Positions 1 through 9,212 of a stretch of 64,000 nucleotides of DNA are shown in pieces. Position 1 is the first letter of the stretch. Each line of letters begins with the position of its first letter. The translations under genes were made by a program, and so were the position numbers. The notes below the pieces were generated by a model. It was not told the DNA's origin. It saw only the letters and a program-made list of their open reading frames with translations, and ran no database searches. Source of the stretch: Streptomyces sp. NBC_00513 (GTDB lineage: Bacteria; Actinomycetota; Actinomycetes; Streptomycetales; Streptomycetaceae); NCBI RefSeq assembly GCF_041431415.1, contig NZ_CP107845.1:7378001-7442000 (forward strand), written 5' to 3'.

Positions 1-16
1 GAGGTGCGGCGGAGCT

Positions 17-643
17 TCATGAAGCGGCGGTTCCGATCTGTTTCAGCATCCCGAAGGCCTGGAGCAGGAGATGGGAGGGAGGAGTCTGGGCGACGGCGTC
101 GCTCTGGCGTCGCCTGCGTTGGGTGCGCAGGACGGCGCGCACGGTGGACATGGCCGCGCCGGCGATCACGGCGGCGCGCAGGTCGGCGTCGGGCGTGCCG
201 TCGGGGAGCCGCCTGAGCACGAGGAGCGTGAGCCGGTCCTCGAACTCGCTGAACGCCTGCACGAGCCGGGCGGCCACCAGTACCTCGGCGCCCTCGATGG
301 AGTGGGTCAGGGCGGTGAGGCTGGAGGCCGCGAACGGAGCCACCGCGGAGAGGAGCGCGTTGAACACCGCGTCCAGCGGCTCCTCGTCGGCGGGGCGGGC
401 GGCCAGTTCCGATTCGACGTGGCGGAACAGGTCGGCGCTGTCGGGCAGGAGCAGGGCCTCCTTGCTGTCGAAGTACCGGAAGAAGGTCCGCTCGGAGACG
501 TTCGCGCGGGCGGCGATGTCCGCGACGGTGGTCCCCGCGAAGCCGTGGGCGGCGAACAGCGTGGCGGCGCCCTCGCGCAACAGTCGGCGGGTCTGTTCCT
601 TCTTGCGTTCGCGCAGTCCGGACTCGTCGGGGTCTTGAGGCAT
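17..643 (-). CDS. TetR/AcrR family transcriptional regulator
   Basis: 208 aa, the usual TetR length. The N-terminal helix-turn-helix spans about residues 15-60 and includes the TTVADIAARANVSERTFFRYF recognition stretch with its typical Y/F-F ending. The rest is a helical ligand-binding domain with no recognisable ligand signature. It is transcribed away from an MMPL exporter gene starting at 746, the classic repressor/efflux-pump arrangement, so control of the exporter and of itself is inferred. The roughly 100-base gap between them carries a near-perfect direct repeat that could be its operator. The start ATG at 643 gives a normal N-terminus. Confidence 0.9.
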   Translation of the reverse strand: MPQDPDESGLRERKKEQTRRLLREGAATLFAAHGFAGTTVADIAARANVSERTFFRYFDSKEALLLPDSADLFRHVESELAARPADEEPLDAVFNALLSAVAPFAASSLTALTHSIEGAEVLVAARLVQAFSEFEDRLTLLVLRRLPDGTPDADLRAAVIAGAAMSTVRAVLRTQRRRRQSDAVAQTPPSHLLLQAFGMLKQIGTAAS

Positions 644-670
644 GAATGAAGCCTAGCAATGACGGCACCT

Positions 671-730
671 CTGTCAATTGTCAGCTCTGCCACTTTATGC
701 AAGGTTGGTTCGTGTCAGTCCTGCCACTTT
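671..730. promoter_or_regulatory. Candidate operator: 18-bp direct repeat in the TetR/MMPL gap
   Basis: Two copies of an 18-base element, TGTCAG(CT/TC)CTGCCACTTT in outline, lie at 679-696 and 713-730. They match at 16 of 18 positions and start 34 bases apart. A related TGTCA also occurs at 673-677. The position between divergent TetR and exporter genes fits a repressor site; that role is inferred. Confidence 0.45.
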
Positions 731-745
731 TCATTTGGAGTCGAT

Positions 746-2980
746 GTGCAGTTCCCCCGGCGCCCCCGGCGTCCCCGGCCGCGAGCCCGCTCCTCCCGCC
801 CGGGCGCGCTCGGCGCCTTCTGCGCCCGGCACCCGATGTGGGTGATCGCGGCCTGGCTCGTACTGCTGGCCGGGGCCTTCCTCGGCCGCCACGCCGTCGG
901 CCCCGCCTACAGCGACGAGATCAGCCTGCCGAGCACCCCATCGCGCACCGGCGCCGACCTCCTGGCCGCCCACGCGCCGGGCATCGGCGACCCCAGCGGC
1001 CGCGTCGTGTTCCACGTGGACTCGGGCGCCGTCGCCGATCACCACCCAGCCGTCGAGGAAAGCCTCGCCGCGCTCGCGGAACTGCCCCACGTCACCGCCG
1101 CCTCCAAGCCGGTGACCGGCGCCGACGGCCGCACCTCCTACACGACCGTCTCGTTCGACCGCCAGGTCAAGACACTCGGGCACGCGTACACCGGCTCACT
1201 CGACGAGGCCACGGCCCCGGCCCGCGCTGCCGGCGTGCGGGTCGCGTACGGCGGGGACCTCAACGAGGTGGTCAGGGAGCCCGCCAACGACAAGGCGAGC
1301 GAGATCGTCGGCGTCGTGGCGGCCCTGGTGATCCTCGTCCTCGGCTTCGGCAGCGTCGCCGCGGCCCTCCTGCCCCTGGTCACCGCGCTGATCAGCGTCG
1401 GGGTCGGCCTCAGCGTGGTGGGCATCGTGGCGGGCGTCGTCACCTTCGCGACCGCCGCCCCCACACTGGCCACCATGATCGGCCTCGGCGTGGGCATCGA
1501 CTACGCCCTGTTCCTGACGACCCGCTTCCGGCAGGACCTCATCGACGGCCACGACCCCGTCGACGCCGCCGCGCGCACCACCGCCACCAGCGGCCGCGCC
1601 GTCGTCGTCGCCGCCGTCACCGTCGCGGTCGCCATGCTGAGCCTGTACGCCTGCGGCATCGGCTTCATCGGCAGACTGGGCCTGGCAGCCACCCTCGCCG
1701 TCACGGTCACCGCCGCCGGAGCGCTGACCCTCGTACCGGCCGCCCTGGGGCTGGTGGGACGCCGCATCGACCGCCTCTCCCTGCGCCGCCCCGTCGCCGA
1801 GACCACCGGCGGCCACGACAGCTGGCACCGCTACGCCGCCCTGGTGGCACGCCACCCCTGGAAGTTCCTCACCGCGGGCACGCTCCTGCTCGCGGTGTGC
1901 GCGGTACCGATGCTCTCCATGCGCCTCGGTCACGTGGACGACGGCGCCGACAGGGCGGGCACCACCACCCGCCAGGCTCACGACTGGATCGCCGGGGGCC
2001 GGGGGCCGGGCTTCGGCCCCGGCGCGAACGGTCCGTTCGTCCTCGTCACCGACCTGGAAGGGGCGACCGCTCCCGCCGACCGGATCGGAGGCGACCTCAC
2101 CGCGGCGCTGCGGGACACGGACGGCATCGACCGGTTCACACCCCTCACCCCGAGCCCCGACGGCAAGGTCCTGATCTCCACGATCACTCCCTCCACCGGC
2201 CCCCAGTCCGCGGGCACCGGAGACCTGTTCACCACCCTGACCGCCACCACCGTGCCCGAGGCGCTGGAGGGCAGTGGCGCGCACGCGTACCTCACCGGCA
2301 GCACCGCGGGCCGGCTGGACTTCCGCGACACCGTCACCCGCCGGCTCCCCGTCATCATCGGCATCGTCCTGGCGGCAGCGCTCCTGCTGCTCATCGCCGT
2401 GTTCCGGAGCGCGGTGATCCCGCTCAAGGCGGTGGTCATGAACCTGCTCACGACGGGGGCCTCGTACGGCATCCTCGTCGCGGTCTTCCAATGGGGCTGG
2501 GGGAGCGGCCCGCTCGGGCTGTCGGAGCCCGTGCCCATCGAGTCGTACGTGCCGATGATGATGTTCGCGATCGTGTTCGGCCTGTCGATGGATTACGAGA
2601 TCTTCCTTCTTTCCTCCATCGCCGACACGTGGCGGCGCACCAAGGACAACACCCTCGCGGTCGGCACCGGACTGGCCGTCACCGGCAGGGTCATCTCCAG
2701 CGCCGCGCTGATCATGACCGCGGTCTTCCTCTCCTTCGCCGCGTCGCCCACCGTCGTGGTCAAGATGCTGGCGGTGGGGCTGGCCGTCAGCGTCATCCTC
2801 GACGCGACGGTGGTGCGGCTCGTGCTCGTGCCGAGCGCGATGTTCCTCATGGGCCGTGCCAACTGGTGGCTGCCTCGGGCACTGGACCGGGTCCTGCCCC
2901 ACCCGCGTGTGCACGCGGACGTCCCACCGGATCCGCGGGCGGCGCCGATCTCCGCGTCGTCTTCGGCGCCCGCGGGCTGA
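746..2980 (+). CDS. MMPL/RND family transporter
   Basis: 744 aa from the GTG at 746, chosen because GGAG lies 5 bases upstream and because earlier in-frame codons run through the putative operator. It is an MMPL (MmpL-like) exporter of lipids, antibiotics or other hydrophobic compounds in the cytoplasmic membrane. It shows the duplicated RND layout: one TM segment, an extracytoplasmic domain, a five-helix block, then the whole pattern again. The two TM helices with the proton-relay Asp-Tyr are visible as GVGIDYALF near residue 250 and GLSMDYEIF near 611. The C-terminus is a short Pro/Ala-rich cytoplasmic tail. It is probably repressed by the divergent TetR. The substrate cannot be read from sequence. 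Confidence 0.92.
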   Translation: MQFPRRPRRPRPRARSSRPGALGAFCARHPMWVIAAWLVLLAGAFLGRHAVGPAYSDEISLPSTPSRTGADLLAAHAPGIGDPSGRVVFHVDSGAVADHHPAVEESLAALAELPHVTAASKPVTGADGRTSYTTVSFDRQVKTLGHAYTGSLDEATAPARAAGVRVAYGGDLNEVVREPANDKASEIVGVVAALVILVLGFGSVAAALLPLVTALISVGVGLSVVGIVAGVVTFATAAPTLATMIGLGVGIDYALFLTTRFRQDLIDGHDPVDAAARTTATSGRAVVVAAVTVAVAMLSLYACGIGFIGRLGLAATLAVTVTAAGALTLVPAALGLVGRRIDRLSLRRPVAETTGGHDSWHRYAALVARHPWKFLTAGTLLLAVCAVPMLSMRLGHVDDGADRAGTTTRQAHDWIAGGRGPGFGPGANGPFVLVTDLEGATAPADRIGGDLTAALRDTDGIDRFTPLTPSPDGKVLISTITPSTGPQSAGTGDLFTTLTATTVPEALEGSGAHAYLTGSTAGRLDFRDTVTRRLPVIIGIVLAAALLLLIAVFRSAVIPLKAVVMNLLTTGASYGILVAVFQWGWGSGPLGLSEPVPIESYVPMMMFAIVFGLSMDYEIFLLSSIADTWRRTKDNTLAVGTGLAVTGRVISSAALIMTAVFLSFAASPTVVVKMLAVGLAVSVILDATVVRLVLVPSAMFLMGRANWWLPRALDRVLPHPRVHADVPPDPRAAPISASSSAPAG

Positions 2981-3014
2981 CATCGGCCGCCGGCCGCCGC
3001 TGGCCGGCGGATCC

Positions 3015-4343
3015 TCATCCGGTCTTCGCGTCACCCACGTCGATCTCCACGCCGGACGCCCGCGGACGGTCCAGCAGGACCTCGACGAGCAAGGCCGTGA
3101 CCGAGCTGATCACCATCAGCGGCATCAGGGTGATCGCGTCCTTGCCGAGCAGGGCGGCGGCCAGCACGACGCCGGTGACCGGCAGACGGGTGGCCGCGAC
3201 TCCCGCGGCGCAGATGCCGGCGGCCAGGGCGGGGGCCATGCCGAAGCCGGGAAGGCCGCCACAGGCGATGCCGACCGCGGCCCCGATGGTGATGGCCGGG
3301 AAGATGGGACCACCACGGAGGCTGCCCAGCGCGATGCCCCAGCCGATCAGCTTGAAGACGGCCAGGGCCACCAGCGAGCCCACCGCCCAGGCCCCCGGGT
3401 CGGCAGCCAGCGCGCCGATCACGATCTGGCCGGACAGCGCCACCTCGCCCGGGGAACGCCCGGTGGCCAGGGCGTAGGCGGTGATGGAGATGCCGACGGC
3501 CAGGGCGCACAGGATGATCCGGACCGCGGAGACGCCCACCAGCCGGTGGGTCCGCAGGCCCAGGAGCTTTCCCGCGGCGACGAGCGCCCCGATCAGGGCC
3601 GCCATGGGGATGCCCCACAGGAAGTCGGCGGCGTCGAGCAGTTCCGAGGGCGGCTTCTGCGGGAGGGCCAGCGAACCGATGCTGAGACCGGTCCAGTGGC
3701 CGAATCCGGTGAACACCAGGGCGCCGACGCCGCTGGCGACCAGGGCGGGCAGGATCAGTACGACCAGCCGCACGCCACCGAGCCCGGCGGCCTCCAGCAC
3801 CATCACGGCCGGGATCAGCGGGCTGCCGAAGATGGTGCTGATGGCGGCGGTGGAACCCGCCATCCCGAGTACGGCCGTCAACTGGGGCTGGGCGGCGCGC
3901 CGCGCGGCACGGACGCAGATCAGCGCGATGCCGCTGCCCAGCGCCATGAGGGGTGCCTCGGGTCCCAGGATCACACCGAGGGGGAGGCAGACCAGCGCGG
4001 CCAGGGCGACGCTCGGCAGCTCGCGGGGCGTGGTCGTCGCCCCGCCGATTCCGAAGACGGGTACGTGACCGCCCGCGCCGGCCATCCGGGTGATCACGGG
4101 CGCGGCCAGCAGTCCGGCGAGAGCCAGCGTGGGCAGACCCCACCACCACGGCGACACGGAATAGCCGAGCGCCTCGGGCGCGGACTCCCACACCCAGTGC
4201 TGGAGTTTGTGCTCGAAACCGATGAAGACGAAGGCGATGAGCGAGACCGGGATGCCGACGAGCGCGGACGCCAGGAGCAGCCGCAGCGTTCCCGGCGCGG
4301 TGAGGGCCTGACGGAGGGTCGGTTGTCGCTGCGACTCTGTCAA
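3015..4343 (-). CDS. ClC-family chloride channel or H+/Cl- antiporter
   Basis: 442 aa with about ten to twelve hydrophobic segments, the normal size for a bacterial ClC core with no CBS tail. The gating-glutamate motif appears as GPEAP at residues 127-131, a variant of the usual GxEGP that keeps the Glu. The third anion-pathway signature appears as GGPIFPA at 344-350. Retaining the Glu is compatible with proton-coupled exchange, but channel and antiporter cannot be separated from this alone. It ends 35 bases from the convergent MMPL gene. The gap of about 160 bases on its 5' side holds its promoter; no regulator is adjacent. Confidence 0.9.
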   Translation of the reverse strand: MTESQRQPTLRQALTAPGTLRLLLASALVGIPVSLIAFVFIGFEHKLQHWVWESAPEALGYSVSPWWWGLPTLALAGLLAAPVITRMAGAGGHVPVFGIGGATTTPRELPSVALAALVCLPLGVILGPEAPLMALGSGIALICVRAARRAAQPQLTAVLGMAGSTAAISTIFGSPLIPAVMVLEAAGLGGVRLVVLILPALVASGVGALVFTGFGHWTGLSIGSLALPQKPPSELLDAADFLWGIPMAALIGALVAAGKLLGLRTHRLVGVSAVRIILCALAVGISITAYALATGRSPGEVALSGQIVIGALAADPGAWAVGSLVALAVFKLIGWGIALGSLRGGPIFPAITIGAAVGIACGGLPGFGMAPALAAGICAAGVAATRLPVTGVVLAAALLGKDAITLMPLMVISSVTALLVEVLLDRPRASGVEIDVGDAKTG

Positions 4344-4504
4344 GACTGCCGAGCCCCCTCCGTGTAGCCACTGCCGGTGACGGTCCCCACCAGGTTCGGT
4401 CCACCCGACGGCATCCGCAGGGCAGGCGGGCCGGACGGGTGAGGCTCACGGAGGCCTTCCGTGCGCAGCCTCCGTCGGCGCGCGGGGGACCTCCGTACGC
4501 TTCC

Positions 4505-5821
4505 CTACGCTCCCGGTGCTCCCGGTGCTCCCGGTGTCCCCGTCGGCCCTGTCGGCCGCGCCGCCTCGCGTTCCGCAGGACCGACCGGCCTCGCGTCGAG
4601 GAACTCGATCACCGTGATGGCGAACAGGACCGCCAGGACGATGCCGACGACGACCCACCCGGTGGGATAGGACCACAACGCGAGCGTCAGGGCACCCACC
4701 GCCAGGACCGCCTGGACCAGCCGGCGCTTCCAGCGGTGCACGAAGGGCCCCACCGGGCCCAGCCGCATCCCCATCTGCTCGGCGGCTCCCCGGGTGGCGT
4801 CGATGCCCGCCGACCACAGGTGGCGCACCTGGCCGGCGCGGCGACCGGGACCGCTGAGCCAGGTACCCAGGGCGACCGCCACACCGAGTACGGCGACCGA
4901 CCGCACGGCGGTCCGCAGGAAGCGCACCAGCTGGTCGAACACGGCGGCCGCCGCGTCGGAGGAGACCCCCGCGGGCAGGGCGTCCAGGTACAGAGCCCGG
5001 GCGATCACCAGCCCCAGCCCCAACAGCAGGGCGCCGGCGGCGATCAGCAGGGCGACGGTCGTCAGCGCGCGCCGGCGGCGCCGGGCCAGCCACACGGCCA
5101 GGGCGGCGATCAACACCACCACGACGGCCAGCCAGGTACCAAGGATCTGGAGCAGCCGAAAGCCCGTCTGGGCCTTCTTGACGTCCTTCGACTGGACGAC
5201 GGTGAAATCGGTGTGGATCTCCGGGACCTTCGCCGCGACGCCGAGGCCGGCATCGACCAGTCGCTGCTTCAGCTGGTCGATCACGGGGGCGAGGTCGATG
5301 GTCACCGCGTCGTCGGTCAACTTCACGGCGCCGCCGCCCTGTCCCGTGAGCGCCTTGACCATGGCGGCGTGGATACGCCGGTTGGCATCCGTCCAGAAGG
5401 TCTGGAACCAGGAACTGGCGACGACGTTCGTGGCCTCCTTGCCGACGAAACTCGCCACGGCGCCCTCGATCGGCGACCCCAGTTTGCCCAGGGCCTTCGA
5501 GAGCATCGGGCGGTCCTCCGGCGCCGCCTCCTGTAGCAGGGTGTCCAGATCCAGGTGCTTGGTCACGGCCTGCGCCGCGCGAGCGCCCACCGCCTCCTGG
5601 ACGGCCCGGTCGTCGACGAGCGGACCCATGGTGGCGACGTAGCGGTCGGTGTCGCCCAGCAAGGAGGACGTCCAGGAGGCGACGACGGCCAGCGGAGTGA
5701 GGACGAGGACGAGGACCATGAGGATGGCGGACAGGGTGGAACGCAGTGTCCGGTGCGGACGGGACAACTCCGCCACCTGGGCTCGCAAGCGGGCGACTTC
5801 CGCGTCCTGGGCGTGTGTCAC
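4505..5821 (-). CDS. Multi-pass membrane protein of unknown function
   Basis: 438 aa starting at GTG 5821, which overlaps the stop of the YihY-type gene by 4 bases (GTGA), so translation is probably coupled. There is one TM helix near residues 30-55, a soluble extracytoplasmic-looking region of about 160 residues, then five more TM helices around 215-415. The tail is a collagen-like Gly/Pro/Ala stretch. The upstream part of the open frame (toward 6832) is antisense shadow of the neighbouring gene. I recognise it as a Streptomyces-type integral membrane protein but cannot assign a function. The coupling suggests it acts with the YihY protein. Confidence 0.8.
   Translation of the reverse strand: MTHAQDAEVARLRAQVAELSRPHRTLRSTLSAILMVLVLVLTPLAVVASWTSSLLGDTDRYVATMGPLVDDRAVQEAVGARAAQAVTKHLDLDTLLQEAAPEDRPMLSKALGKLGSPIEGAVASFVGKEATNVVASSWFQTFWTDANRRIHAAMVKALTGQGGGAVKLTDDAVTIDLAPVIDQLKQRLVDAGLGVAAKVPEIHTDFTVVQSKDVKKAQTGFRLLQILGTWLAVVVVLIAALAVWLARRRRRALTTVALLIAAGALLLGLGLVIARALYLDALPAGVSSDAAAAVFDQLVRFLRTAVRSVAVLGVAVALGTWLSGPGRRAGQVRHLWSAGIDATRGAAEQMGMRLGPVGPFVHRWKRRLVQAVLAVGALTLALWSYPTGWVVVGIVLAVLFAITVIEFLDARPVGPAEREAARPTGPTGTPGAPGAPGA
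4509..4535. repeat. Three 9-bp tandem repeats at the 3' end of a membrane protein gene
   Basis: GCTCCCGGT is repeated three times in tandem, followed by degenerate copies. It encodes the Gly-Ala-Pro C-terminal tail of the gene at 4505-5821. The unit length is a multiple of three, so copy-number change would not shift the frame. Confidence 0.85.
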
Positions 5822-6657
5822 GGAGTACTCCGATCGGTCGTGAGAAAGCGATTCAGCGGCGGCTCCTGCGCCAGGACCGCGCCGATGGTCACGGCGAACG
5901 TGACGGTGGCGCAGATCGCGATGAGCCAGGACAGGAGGGTCAGCACCAAGCCGAGGGAGCCGTACTCGTGCAGTGCCCGGTTGAGCGCGGTCGGCATGTA
6001 GAGGGCGGCGCTCAGCGACAGCACGGTCGTGGCGACCGAGGAGAGGACGGCGCCGGGCAACAGGGCCATCCAGCCGATCCGGCCGGCGAGGAACAGGTGC
6101 TGGGTCCACAGCCAGACGCCGACCCCGAGGAGGAAGGACAAGGGGATCCCGACCCACAGGCCCGCCCCGAACCCCTCGCGGATCGGGCCCTCCATGAAGA
6201 CCACCAGCAGCAGGGCGAGCAACCAGGCGAACCAGCGCCAGACGGCGATCCGGGTACGCGATTTCGGCAGTCGCCAGGCGCGTTCGCAGACCCTTGCCAT
6301 GGCGCGGCTGAAACTGGTGGCCGAGATCAGGGCCATCAGCAGGCCGATGGTGCCCGTGGTCTCGCGCAGGCTCTTGCCGGTGGAGGAGCCCAACACCTGC
6401 TGGAGTTGTGCGTCGGCCTGGCCCGTCAGGCCGAACACGGTCCGCAACGATTCCCGCAACTGATCGCGCACGCTCTGGGGTGCGAAGGCGGCCACGGCGA
6501 ACAAGAGCGGCACGGACGCCAGGAAGGCCTGGGAAGCCAGCCGGGTCGCCCCGTCCAGGAGGTTCGTCGACAGGAGGCGCCCCGTCAGTTCGGTGACGAC
6601 GGGGAACCGCTCCTCGGTCCGGGCGCGCCGGTCTCGCAGCCGTTCCTTCCACGACAT
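5818..6657 (-). CDS. YihY/BrkB (RNase BN-like) family membrane protein
   Basis: 279 aa from ATG 6657, chosen over the ATG five codons upstream because GGGAGGT sits just before it. The family is an inner-membrane protein with six TM helices, long misnamed ribonuclease BN; its molecular role is unknown. Hydrophobic segments and the conserved pattern around TSFSRAMARVCERAW (about residues 110-130) fit the family. Its TGA overlaps the GTG of the following membrane protein gene. A second, longer paralogue lies at 42700-43680. Confidence 0.85.
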   Translation of the reverse strand: MSWKERLRDRRARTEERFPVVTELTGRLLSTNLLDGATRLASQAFLASVPLLFAVAAFAPQSVRDQLRESLRTVFGLTGQADAQLQQVLGSSTGKSLRETTGTIGLLMALISATSFSRAMARVCERAWRLPKSRTRIAVWRWFAWLLALLLVVFMEGPIREGFGAGLWVGIPLSFLLGVGVWLWTQHLFLAGRIGWMALLPGAVLSSVATTVLSLSAALYMPTALNRALHEYGSLGLVLTLLSWLIAICATVTFAVTIGAVLAQEPPLNRFLTTDRSTP

Positions 6658-6805
6658 GACACCTCCCATCACGCCGCAGGACGTGCCGACCCCGACAGCC
6701 AGTCAAGCGTCGGCAGCGGGGGAGGGCGCGCGCTGCTGGGCCGATCGGGTGGCCGTCGGGCCGTGGGGCCGGCGGTGCGAAGCGGTCGCGCCCCTCCTGC
6801 CGTTT

Positions 6806-6842
6806 GAAACAAACTGTTGACGTCCGAAACAAACTGTTGACG
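6806..6842. repeat. Perfect 17-bp direct repeat, period 20
   Basis: GAAACAAACTGTTGACG occurs at 6806-6822 and again at 6826-6842, separated by 3 bases. It is AT-richer than its surroundings. Each copy ends in TTGACG, a good -35 hexamer reading right toward the amidohydrolase gene at 6962. A period near two helical turns suits a repressor or activator binding on one DNA face. No dedicated regulator is adjacent. Confidence 0.7.
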
Positions 6843-6961
6843 CACCCCTATCGGGAACGCGTGGTCCGGCGCACCATCCGGATACCCTCCCCGTTCCCCC
6901 GGCGTACCGCCCGGCCCGCGGGACAGGGATCCGCCCAGACTCCGTCGGGAGGCACAACGAC

Positions 6962-8449
6962 ATGGATCCACACGGCGCGTGTCCCGCCACCTCCTCGTCC
7001 GCCGTCCGGCCGTCCGAGCCGCCCCCCTCCCGGTCGCCCCGCGGAGCACCCAGCCGCCGCGGCGTGCTGACGGGCCTGGGCATGGCGGCCGCGGCTCCCC
7101 TCGTCCTCGGTGCGGCGACGCGGGTGCGGGCGAGGGACCGCCCCGGGAGCGGTGGCGGCCCGGTCGGCCGGGCCACCGTGCTCCGGAACGCGTCCCTCGT
7201 CCTGACGATGGACGCCGGCGTGGGGGACGGCCCGCTGGGCGCCGTCGAACACGCCGACGTCGTCCTGCGGGACGGCGCGGTCGCCGCCGTCGGCGCCCAT
7301 CTCCCGACGCCCCCCGGCGCACGGGTGATCGACGCCTCCGGCAAGCTGGTCCTTCCGGGCTTCGTCGACGTCCACACGCACCTGTGGCAGTCCTCGATGC
7401 GGGGCGGATGCGCGGACCGCGATCTGTTCGGCTGGTTGGCGGCCTGCAATCGTCCGACGTTCCCCCGCATCACACCCGCCGACATGTACCGCTTCGTGCG
7501 GCTGGCGGCCCTCGATTCCCTGCGGTCCGGCGTCACCACGCTCGTGGACTGGGTGGACGCGATCGGCTATGACACCACCGAGCGGTACGTGCGGGCCCTG
7601 ACCGACACCGGAGTGCGCTTCACCTACGCCATGTTCCAGGCGGAACCGCAGGCCGCCCTCCTGCCCCGGGTGAAGAAGGAGCTGATCGACCCGGCTCCGC
7701 TGGCGTCGGCGCAGATCGCCACCCATGCGGCCCGGCCCATCGAAGGGCTGAACCGCCTCCACTGGGAGATCGCCCAAGACCTCGGCCTCATGCTCAACAG
7801 TCACGTCCTGGAGCGCGCCGAGCAGCGCGCGGACCAGCCGCTCGACGTGCTCGGCGGCATCGGGGCGTTCGGCCCTCGGCTCCTGATGAACCACGCGATC
7901 CACCTGACCGACGAGGAGATCGCCGCCGTCGCGGACCACGACGTGCGGCTGGCGCACTGCCCGTTGAGCAACATGCGGCTCGCCTCGAGAGTCATGCGAC
8001 TACCGGATCTCGGCCGGCGGGGCGTCAAGGTGGGGCTCGGTCAGGACGGCGGTACCAACGACAGTTCGGACTTCTTCGCCCTCATGAAGAGTGCCGTCGG
8101 CCTCCAACGCGCCCGCTCGCAGGACGCCGGGGTGTACCCGGGGGTCGAGGACGTGCTGCGGGCCGCCACCCTCGGCGGGGCCGAGACGATCGGCATGGCC
8201 GACCGGATCGGGTCGTTGACCCCGGGCAAGCGGGCCGACGTCATCGTGATCGACCCTGCCACGCTCAACTTCGCGCCGCGGTTCGATCGGGTCAACCAGA
8301 TCGTCTTCAACGGTCGGCCGGAGAACGTCCACGCGGTCTTCGTGGACGGCCGACCACTCGTCCTCGAAGGCCGACTGCTCGACGTGGACACCCGGCGCGT
8401 CGTGCGCGAGGCCGAGGAAGCCGCCTCCCGACTCCGATCCGCCGACTGA
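6962..8449 (+). CDS. Tat-exported amidohydrolase (cytosine deaminase / chlorohydrolase type)
   Basis: 495 aa. The N-terminus carries a twin-arginine signal ([21 protein letters not shown], about residues 32-52), so a metal enzyme exported after folding is expected. The mature part is an amidohydrolase-superfamily barrel: metal-binding HTHLW near 137-141, a further His in NSHV, the NHAIH segment, and the catalytic Asp in GQDGGTND near 360. A C-terminal beta-sandwich segment ([10 protein letters not shown]) closes the typical pattern. The subfamily resembles ATZ/TRZ and cytosine or guanine deaminases; substrate unknown. RBS GGGAGG precedes the ATG. The 17-bp repeat 120 bases upstream may regulate it. 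Confidence 0.88.
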   Translation: MDPHGACPATSSSAVRPSEPPPSRSPRGAPSRRGVLTGLGMAAAAPLVLGAATRVRARDRPGSGGGPVGRATVLRNASLVLTMDAGVGDGPLGAVEHADVVLRDGAVAAVGAHLPTPPGARVIDASGKLVLPGFVDVHTHLWQSSMRGGCADRDLFGWLAACNRPTFPRITPADMYRFVRLAALDSLRSGVTTLVDWVDAIGYDTTERYVRALTDTGVRFTYAMFQAEPQAALLPRVKKELIDPAPLASAQIATHAARPIEGLNRLHWEIAQDLGLMLNSHVLERAEQRADQPLDVLGGIGAFGPRLLMNHAIHLTDEEIAAVADHDVRLAHCPLSNMRLASRVMRLPDLGRRGVKVGLGQDGGTNDSSDFFALMKSAVGLQRARSQDAGVYPGVEDVLRAATLGGAETIGMADRIGSLTPGKRADVIVIDPATLNFAPRFDRVNQIVFNGRPENVHAVFVDGRPLVLEGRLLDVDTRRVVREAEEAASRLRSAD

Positions 8450-8493
8450 CCCGGCTCGGTCGTCTCCTCGCGCAACACGATCCACCCACAGTA

Positions 8494-8526
8494 TATTTGA
8501 CTGATCGTTTCAGAATGGTCTAGGCT
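8494..8526 (+). promoter_or_regulatory. Promoter and TetR operator for the gene at 8534
   Basis: TTGACT (8497-8502), an 18-base spacer and TAGGCT (8521-8526) form a near-consensus sigma-70-type promoter. Transcription would begin within a base or two of the GTG at 8534, implying a leaderless message. The spacer contains CTGA-N5-TCAG. Positions 8494-8517 recur, inverted, upstream of the SDR gene with 20 of 24 matches, so this is the likely repressor site. Confidence 0.65.
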
Positions 8527-8533
8527 CCCCGGC

Positions 8534-9118
8534 GTGGCCAGGACCAAGGAATTCGATCCGGACGTCGCGTTGCAGGCAGCCCTGGAGCTGTTCTGGCGGC
8601 GCGGCTACGAAGCGACGTCGATGGCGGATCTCGTCGAATGCCTCGGGGTGGGGCGGGCGAGCATCTACGCCACGTTCGGCAACAAGTACGCGCTGTACCT
8701 GAAGGCGTTGGACCGGTACGCGGAGAACCGTGATCCGGGGCTCCTGTCGGAACTGTCCCAGCCGGGACCGGCCTTGCCGGCCGTGCGTGCGGTCGTGCGC
8801 CGCTTCGCCGACGAGGCCGGATCCGACGACGGACGCCAGGACGGATGCTTCATCGTCAATGCCGCCGCCGAGTTGGGGGCGCGCGACGCGGGAGCCGCCC
8901 GCCGGGTCGAGGCGAGCTGGAATCACGTCGAGACCCTGCTGCACTCGGCGCTCACCCGAGCCCGCGCCCAGGGCGAACTGCCCGAGGGGCGCGATCCGCG
9001 CGCGCTCGCCCGGATGCTCCTGGTGCTGATGCAGGGCTTGCGTGTGGTCGGCAAGGTCTCGGGTGATCCCGCCCGGGTGCGGGAGGCGGCCGAGCAGGCG
9101 CTGGAGTTGCTCGACTGA
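8534..9118 (+). CDS. TetR/AcrR family transcriptional regulator
   Basis: 194 aa, beginning at GTG 8534 directly after a promoter, with no Shine-Dalgarno, so translation is probably leaderless. The helix-turn-helix occupies about residues 10-55 (YEATSMADLVECLGVGRASIY) and is of the type paired with short-chain dehydrogenases or enoyl reductases. Its own promoter and the region before the SDR gene at 9213 share an operator-like 24-mer, so autorepression plus control of the SDR is the natural reading. Confidence 0.92.
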   Translation: MARTKEFDPDVALQAALELFWRRGYEATSMADLVECLGVGRASIYATFGNKYALYLKALDRYAENRDPGLLSELSQPGPALPAVRAVVRRFADEAGSDDGRQDGCFIVNAAAELGARDAGAARRVEASWNHVETLLHSALTRARAQGELPEGRDPRALARMLLVLMQGLRVVGKVSGDPARVREAAEQALELLD

Positions 9119-9151
9119 GGGGCTGCCCCGGATCGTGTTCCGCCCTGCCTT

Positions 9152-9175
9152 CATTCTGGAACGTTCGGTCGAATA
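9152..9175. promoter_or_regulatory. Second copy of the TetR operator, upstream of the SDR gene
   Basis: Positions 9152-9175 match the reverse complement of 8494-8517 at 20 of 24 bases. The element lies 38 bases upstream of the SDR start. Two copies in the two intergenic regions of one regulator/target pair support a real binding site. Confidence 0.65.
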
Positions 9176-9212
9176 GCAATCGACCCATCACTCGACAAGG
9201 AGCCTCACCTCG

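Noticed and set aside
1196..3034. 612-aa open frame opposite the MMPL gene
   Set aside because: Antisense shadow: low-complexity Gly/Asp/Arg/His composition, no ribosome site, and the MMPL domains are clearly on the other strand.
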